Assembly (NCBI RefSeq): GCF_022829545.1
Contig: NZ_JAKSYM010000402.1
Location: 248,001 to 312,000 of the forward strand
Direction of reading: 5' to 3'
Length of the DNA: 64,000 bases
From: Methylobacterium sp. J-030
GTDB lineage: Bacteria; Pseudomonadota; Alphaproteobacteria; Rhizobiales; Beijerinckiaceae
Every line of letters begins with the position of its first letter. Within the stretch, counting starts at the first letter, position 1. Below the pieces are notes generated by a model. It was not told the DNA's origin. It searched no databases and was given only the letters and a program-made list of their open reading frames with translations. Of this stretch, positions 61,366-64,000 are shown piece after piece. A program made the translations under genes and the position numbers.

Positions 61366-62322
61366 TTAGCTCAGCATCCGAATTGGCGCCCCGGCGAGCC
61401 AGGCCTCGATGTCCTCCACCGCCTGGGTGAAGAATGTCCGATAATTGTCCCGCGTGACGTAGCCGAGATGCGGCAGCGCCAGCACGTTGGGCAATCGGCG
61501 GAGTGGGTCTTCGGCGGGCAGCGGCTCGGTCTCGAATACGTCGAGGCCGGCGCCGGCGATTCGGCCCTGCTCCAGCACCCGCCGCAGGGCCGCCTGATCG
61601 ACGATCGGTGCCCGCGATGTATTGACCAGATAGGCGTTCGGCCGCATCCGGCGCAGCTCGGCCTCGCCGAGGAGGCCGCGTGTCCGGTCGCCGAGCACGA
61701 GGTGGATCGAGACGACATCGCTCGTCTCCAGCAGCGCCTCCTTCGAGGCCGCCAGCTCGACTCCGGCCGCCGCCGCGCGATCGGCGTCGAGGTTTGGGCT
61801 CCAGGCGATCACCCGCATGCCGAACGCGCGCCCGATCGCGGCGACCCGCGTACCGATCTTGCCGAGCCCCAGGATGCCGAGGGTCGCCCCCGCGAGATCG
61901 GTCCCGACCGTGCTCTGCCAGGGGCCGCCGGTGCGCAGCGCATGGTTCTCCTGCGGGAGATGGCGGAAGAGGCCGAGGATCAGCGCCCAGGTCAGTTCGG
62001 TGGGCGGCGTCGGGCTCGAATCCGTGCCGCAGACCGTGATGCCCCGTGCCCGGGCTGCCGCGACGTCGATGCCGAGGTTGCGCGGTCCGCTCGTGACCAG
62101 CAGTTCGAGCCGCGGCAGCCGCTCCAGCAAGGTGGCCGGAAACGGCGTCCGCTCCCGCATGATCACCAGGATCTCGGCCTGCGCGATCCGCGCCACCAGG
62201 GCGTCGCGATCCGGGATGTGCTCTGAGATGGTGGAGACCGCGACCCGGTCCGAAAGGCGTGGCCAGTCGGCCAGCGAGAGGGCCGCCTGCTGGTAATCGT
62301 CGAGGATCAGGCAGGTGCGCAT
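61366..62322 (-). CDS. D-2-hydroxyacid dehydrogenase family protein
   Basis: This 318-residue NAD-dependent dehydrogenase of the formate/glycerate type has a cofactor site GATLGILGLGKIGTRVAAIGRAFGM, catalytic Arg in LVNTSRAPIVDQAAL, Glu in DVFETEPLPAEDPLRRLPNV and His in LALPHLGYVTRDN. Related enzymes act on hydroxypyruvate, glyoxylate or phosphoglycerate; the substrate here is not determined. It is convergent with the peptide importer operon and reads in the same direction as the dihydroxyacetone kinase gene, 57 bases away. Confidence 0.92.
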   Translation of the reverse strand: MRTCLILDDYQQAALSLADWPRLSDRVAVSTISEHIPDRDALVARIAQAEILVIMRERTPFPATLLERLPRLELLVTSGPRNLGIDVAAARARGITVCGTDSSPTPPTELTWALILGLFRHLPQENHALRTGGPWQSTVGTDLAGATLGILGLGKIGTRVAAIGRAFGMRVIAWSPNLDADRAAAAGVELAASKEALLETSDVVSIHLVLGDRTRGLLGEAELRRMRPNAYLVNTSRAPIVDQAALRRVLEQGRIAGAGLDVFETEPLPAEDPLRRLPNVLALPHLGYVTRDNYRTFFTQAVEDIEAWLAGAPIRMLS

Positions 62323-62379
62323 GGCATCGGCGTAGGCTGCAGCCGATCGCGGGTCAATCGTACCCCGCGTATCGAGGCG

Positions 62380-64000
62380 CTACGCCCGCGTCAGAGCCGC
62401 GAACGCCACCGCGACGCCGGCCGCGCCGGGATCCTGCACGCCCGCGAGGTCCCCGGCGGACAGGTAGCTGGAGCGGCCGGCCCCGGCGCGATCCATCCGC
62501 GCGGTGGCCTCGGCACCGGCGCGAGCCGCTTCGGCCGCCGCGTCGAGGCCGTGGCTGGTCAGGGCCTCGACCGCGGGAACCAGGGCGTCGAGCAGCGTGC
62601 GGTCCCCCGGCTTGGCACCGCCGTAGCCCTGGACCCGCGCGACGCCCTGCGCCAACGCCGCCGGCCAAGCAGCCCCCTCCCCGAGCGCCGCAGCGGCGGC
62701 GGCGAAAAAGATCGAGCCGAGGACACCACTGGATCCGCCGACCGCCCGGCCGATCCGCTCGGCCAGCGCTCGGCACAGGGCGGCGGAGTCTGCCTGCGGC
62801 AGCCGTTCGAGATCGGCGAGCACCGCCCGCGCCGCGCCCGCGAAGGTCGTGCCGGCATCGCCGTCGCCGACTTTTGCGTCGAGGGCGTTGAGCTTCGCCT
62901 CCGCGGCGATCAGCGCTTGCGCGACGGCGGCGATCCGGGCGGCCGTGACCGGATCCCGCGACGGCGTGAAGGTCTCCCCGGCCAATCCCTTCGGCAGGGG
63001 GTGGAGCATCGGCGGCGCGATCCTGATGGCACCGGGCCAGGCCGGCAGGGGCACCGGCTCGGTCAGGGCGGCTTCGAGTTCGTCGTCGAGCGGGAGAACC
63101 GACAGCGAAGCACCGTGCATGTCGAGGGCCGTCATCAGCGGTGCGGGTCCGATCAGCAGGCGGACGCGCTTACCCAGATCGGTGGCGAGCACCGCCCGGG
63201 TCAGGATCTGCATCTCGAGCGCGGAGGCTGCGCCGAGATTGTTCACGAGGAGGGCCAGCCGCTCGGCGCCTGCGACCGCGCCGGACAGGCGCCCCGTCAT
63301 CATCCGAGCGAGATCGGTCGCGGCGGGCAGCGGGATGCGCTCTACCCCGGGCTCGCCGTGGATGCCGAGGCCGAGCTCGGCCTGTCCCTCCCCGAGCCGC
63401 TCGCTCCGTGGCGCGCCGGGAATCGTGCAGGTCGAGACTGCGATGCCGAGGGACTTCGCTGCGGCGGCAGCCCGACGCGCGAGGGCCGCCACGGTTTCCA
63501 GGGGAGCCCTCGCCTCCGCGGCATGCCCGGCCACCTTGTGGACGAAGAGGGTCCCGGCGATACCGCGGGGCTGTTTCGCGTCCGGCAGGGCGATGTCGTC
63601 GGCCACGATCACGGTTTCGACCCGGTGGCCCAGCGCCCGGGCCCGCTCCGCGGCGAGGCCGAAATTCAACCGGTCGCCGGCGTAGTTCTTGACGATGAGC
63701 AGGCAGCCGGCGGGCCCCGTCACGGCCAGGATTCCGGCCAGCACCGCATCGACGCTCGGCGATGCGAAGACGTCGCCGCATACGGCCGCACTCAGCATCC
63801 CCGGCCCGACGAAGCCCGCATGGGCCGGCTCGTGACCGGACCCGCCGCCCGATACCACCGCCACCTGGCCCGGATCGATCTCGGCGCGCAGCACGACGCG
63901 GATGCCAGGATCGCCGTCGAGCCGGGCGAGGCGTCCGCCACGCATGGCGACGAGGCCGTCGAGGGCGTCATTGACCAGGGTGGCGCGGGCGTCGATGAAA
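62380..64000 (-). CDS. Dihydroxyacetone kinase, fused DhaK-DhaL (partial, cut by window end)
   Basis: This ATP-dependent glycerone kinase phosphorylates dihydroxyacetone (or related trioses). The frame is open to the right edge and reads FIDARATLVNDALDGLVAMRGG there, so only a short N-terminus is missing. The DhaK half has VSGGGSGHEPAHAGFVGPGMLSAAVCGDVFASP and the covalent substrate-binding His in LGLGIHGEPGVERI. The DhaL half begins near residue 350 with the magnesium/ADP aspartates in LDAKVGDGDAGTTFAGAARAV. It ends VQDPGAAGVAVAFAAL. The fusion identifies the ATP-using, not the PEP-dependent, form. The role of this enzyme in a methylotroph would be in triose metabolism. Confidence 0.93.
   Translation of the reverse strand, partial: FIDARATLVNDALDGLVAMRGGRLARLDGDPGIRVVLRAEIDPGQVAVVSGGGSGHEPAHAGFVGPGMLSAAVCGDVFASPSVDAVLAGILAVTGPAGCLLIVKNYAGDRLNFGLAAERARALGHRVETVIVADDIALPDAKQPRGIAGTLFVHKVAGHAAEARAPLETVAALARRAAAAAKSLGIAVSTCTIPGAPRSERLGEGQAELGLGIHGEPGVERIPLPAATDLARMMTGRLSGAVAGAERLALLVNNLGAASALEMQILTRAVLATDLGKRVRLLIGPAPLMTALDMHGASLSVLPLDDELEAALTEPVPLPAWPGAIRIAPPMLHPLPKGLAGETFTPSRDPVTAARIAAVAQALIAAEAKLNALDAKVGDGDAGTTFAGAARAVLADLERLPQADSAALCRALAERIGRAVGGSSGVLGSIFFAAAAAALGEGAAWPAALAQGVARVQGYGGAKPGDRTLLDALVPAVEALTSHGLDAAAEAARAGAEATARMDRAGAGRSSYLSAGDLAGVQDPGAAGVAVAFAALTRA

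Overview
The window is about 64 kb of GC-rich chromosomal DNA, densely packed with genes on both strands. It looks like an alphaproteobacterium of the Methylobacterium/Methylorubrum type. The reasons are the codon use, the carotenoid genes crtI-crtB, a propionyl-CoA carboxylase beta subunit, a fused UreAB urease subunit, an HWE-type sensor kinase and DUF29/DUF3311 proteins. The genus is an inference from gene content; no rRNA or marker comparison is possible here. There is no rRNA operon, CRISPR array, prophage or intact insertion sequence. One tRNA gene is present, tRNA-Val(CAC).

Layout. 1-4.1 kb: a peptide-type ABC importer (binding protein cut by the window edge, plus two permeases). 4.1-11 kb: an HWE histidine kinase, a selenoprotein-W-like protein, tRNA-Val, pccB, two small envelope proteins and a metallophosphoesterase. 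11.1-16.9 kb: hemC, then crtI-crtB with a small membrane protein, GDP-fucose synthase and an SGNH hydrolase. 16.9-21.1 kb: ilvD, adenine deaminase and ohr with a palindromic operator. 21.1-25.2 kb: a four-gene acyl-CoA cluster (hotdog hydratase, acyl-CoA dehydrogenase, SDR, CoA-transferase). 25.4-29.9 kb: an RND efflux pump with its adaptor. 30.2-34.2 kb: small unknown genes, then a GNAT-isochorismatase-small-protein operon divergent from a LysR regulator. 34.3-39.1 kb: the urease operon ureAB-ureC-DUF29-ureE-ureF-ureG. 39.5-44.7 kb: a DUF3311/sodium-solute symporter pair, a polyamine-type ABC transporter without binding protein, and a Crp/Fnr regulator. 44.9-51.3 kb: an LpxC-family deacetylase, an HD-GYP protein, an ABC-F ATPase, and divergent dgdA/dgdR for dialkylglycine decarboxylation. 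51.3-57.1 kb: an unknown Cys/His protein, a lower-GC stretch without a recognisable gene, an MFS transporter, a WcbI-like protein, an alpha/beta hydrolase and a broken RibD/DHFR-family gene. 57.3-64 kb: a GlcG/HbpS-like protein coupled to a second peptide ABC importer, a D-2-hydroxyacid dehydrogenase and a fused dihydroxyacetone kinase cut by the right edge.

How the genes work together. Most of the window is metabolism and transport, with several tight operons held by 1-4 base start/stop overlaps. Nitrogen handling recurs: urease, adenine deaminase, dialkylglycine decarboxylase, two peptide importers and a polyamine-type importer. None of the three ABC importers is complete in the window: the peptide systems lack ATPases and the polyamine system lacks its binding protein. 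Urease lacks ureD here.

The observations I consider most worth checking are: the decayed RibD-like gene with at least three frame changes at 56.4-57.1 kb; an AbrB-like antitoxin remnant between ureAB and ureC; alternating half-sites across the start of the LysR gene next to urease; an acyl-CoA dehydrogenase lacking the usual catalytic glutamate position; and an isochorismatase-fold protein lacking its usual lysine. I did not find a clearly new multi-gene system.
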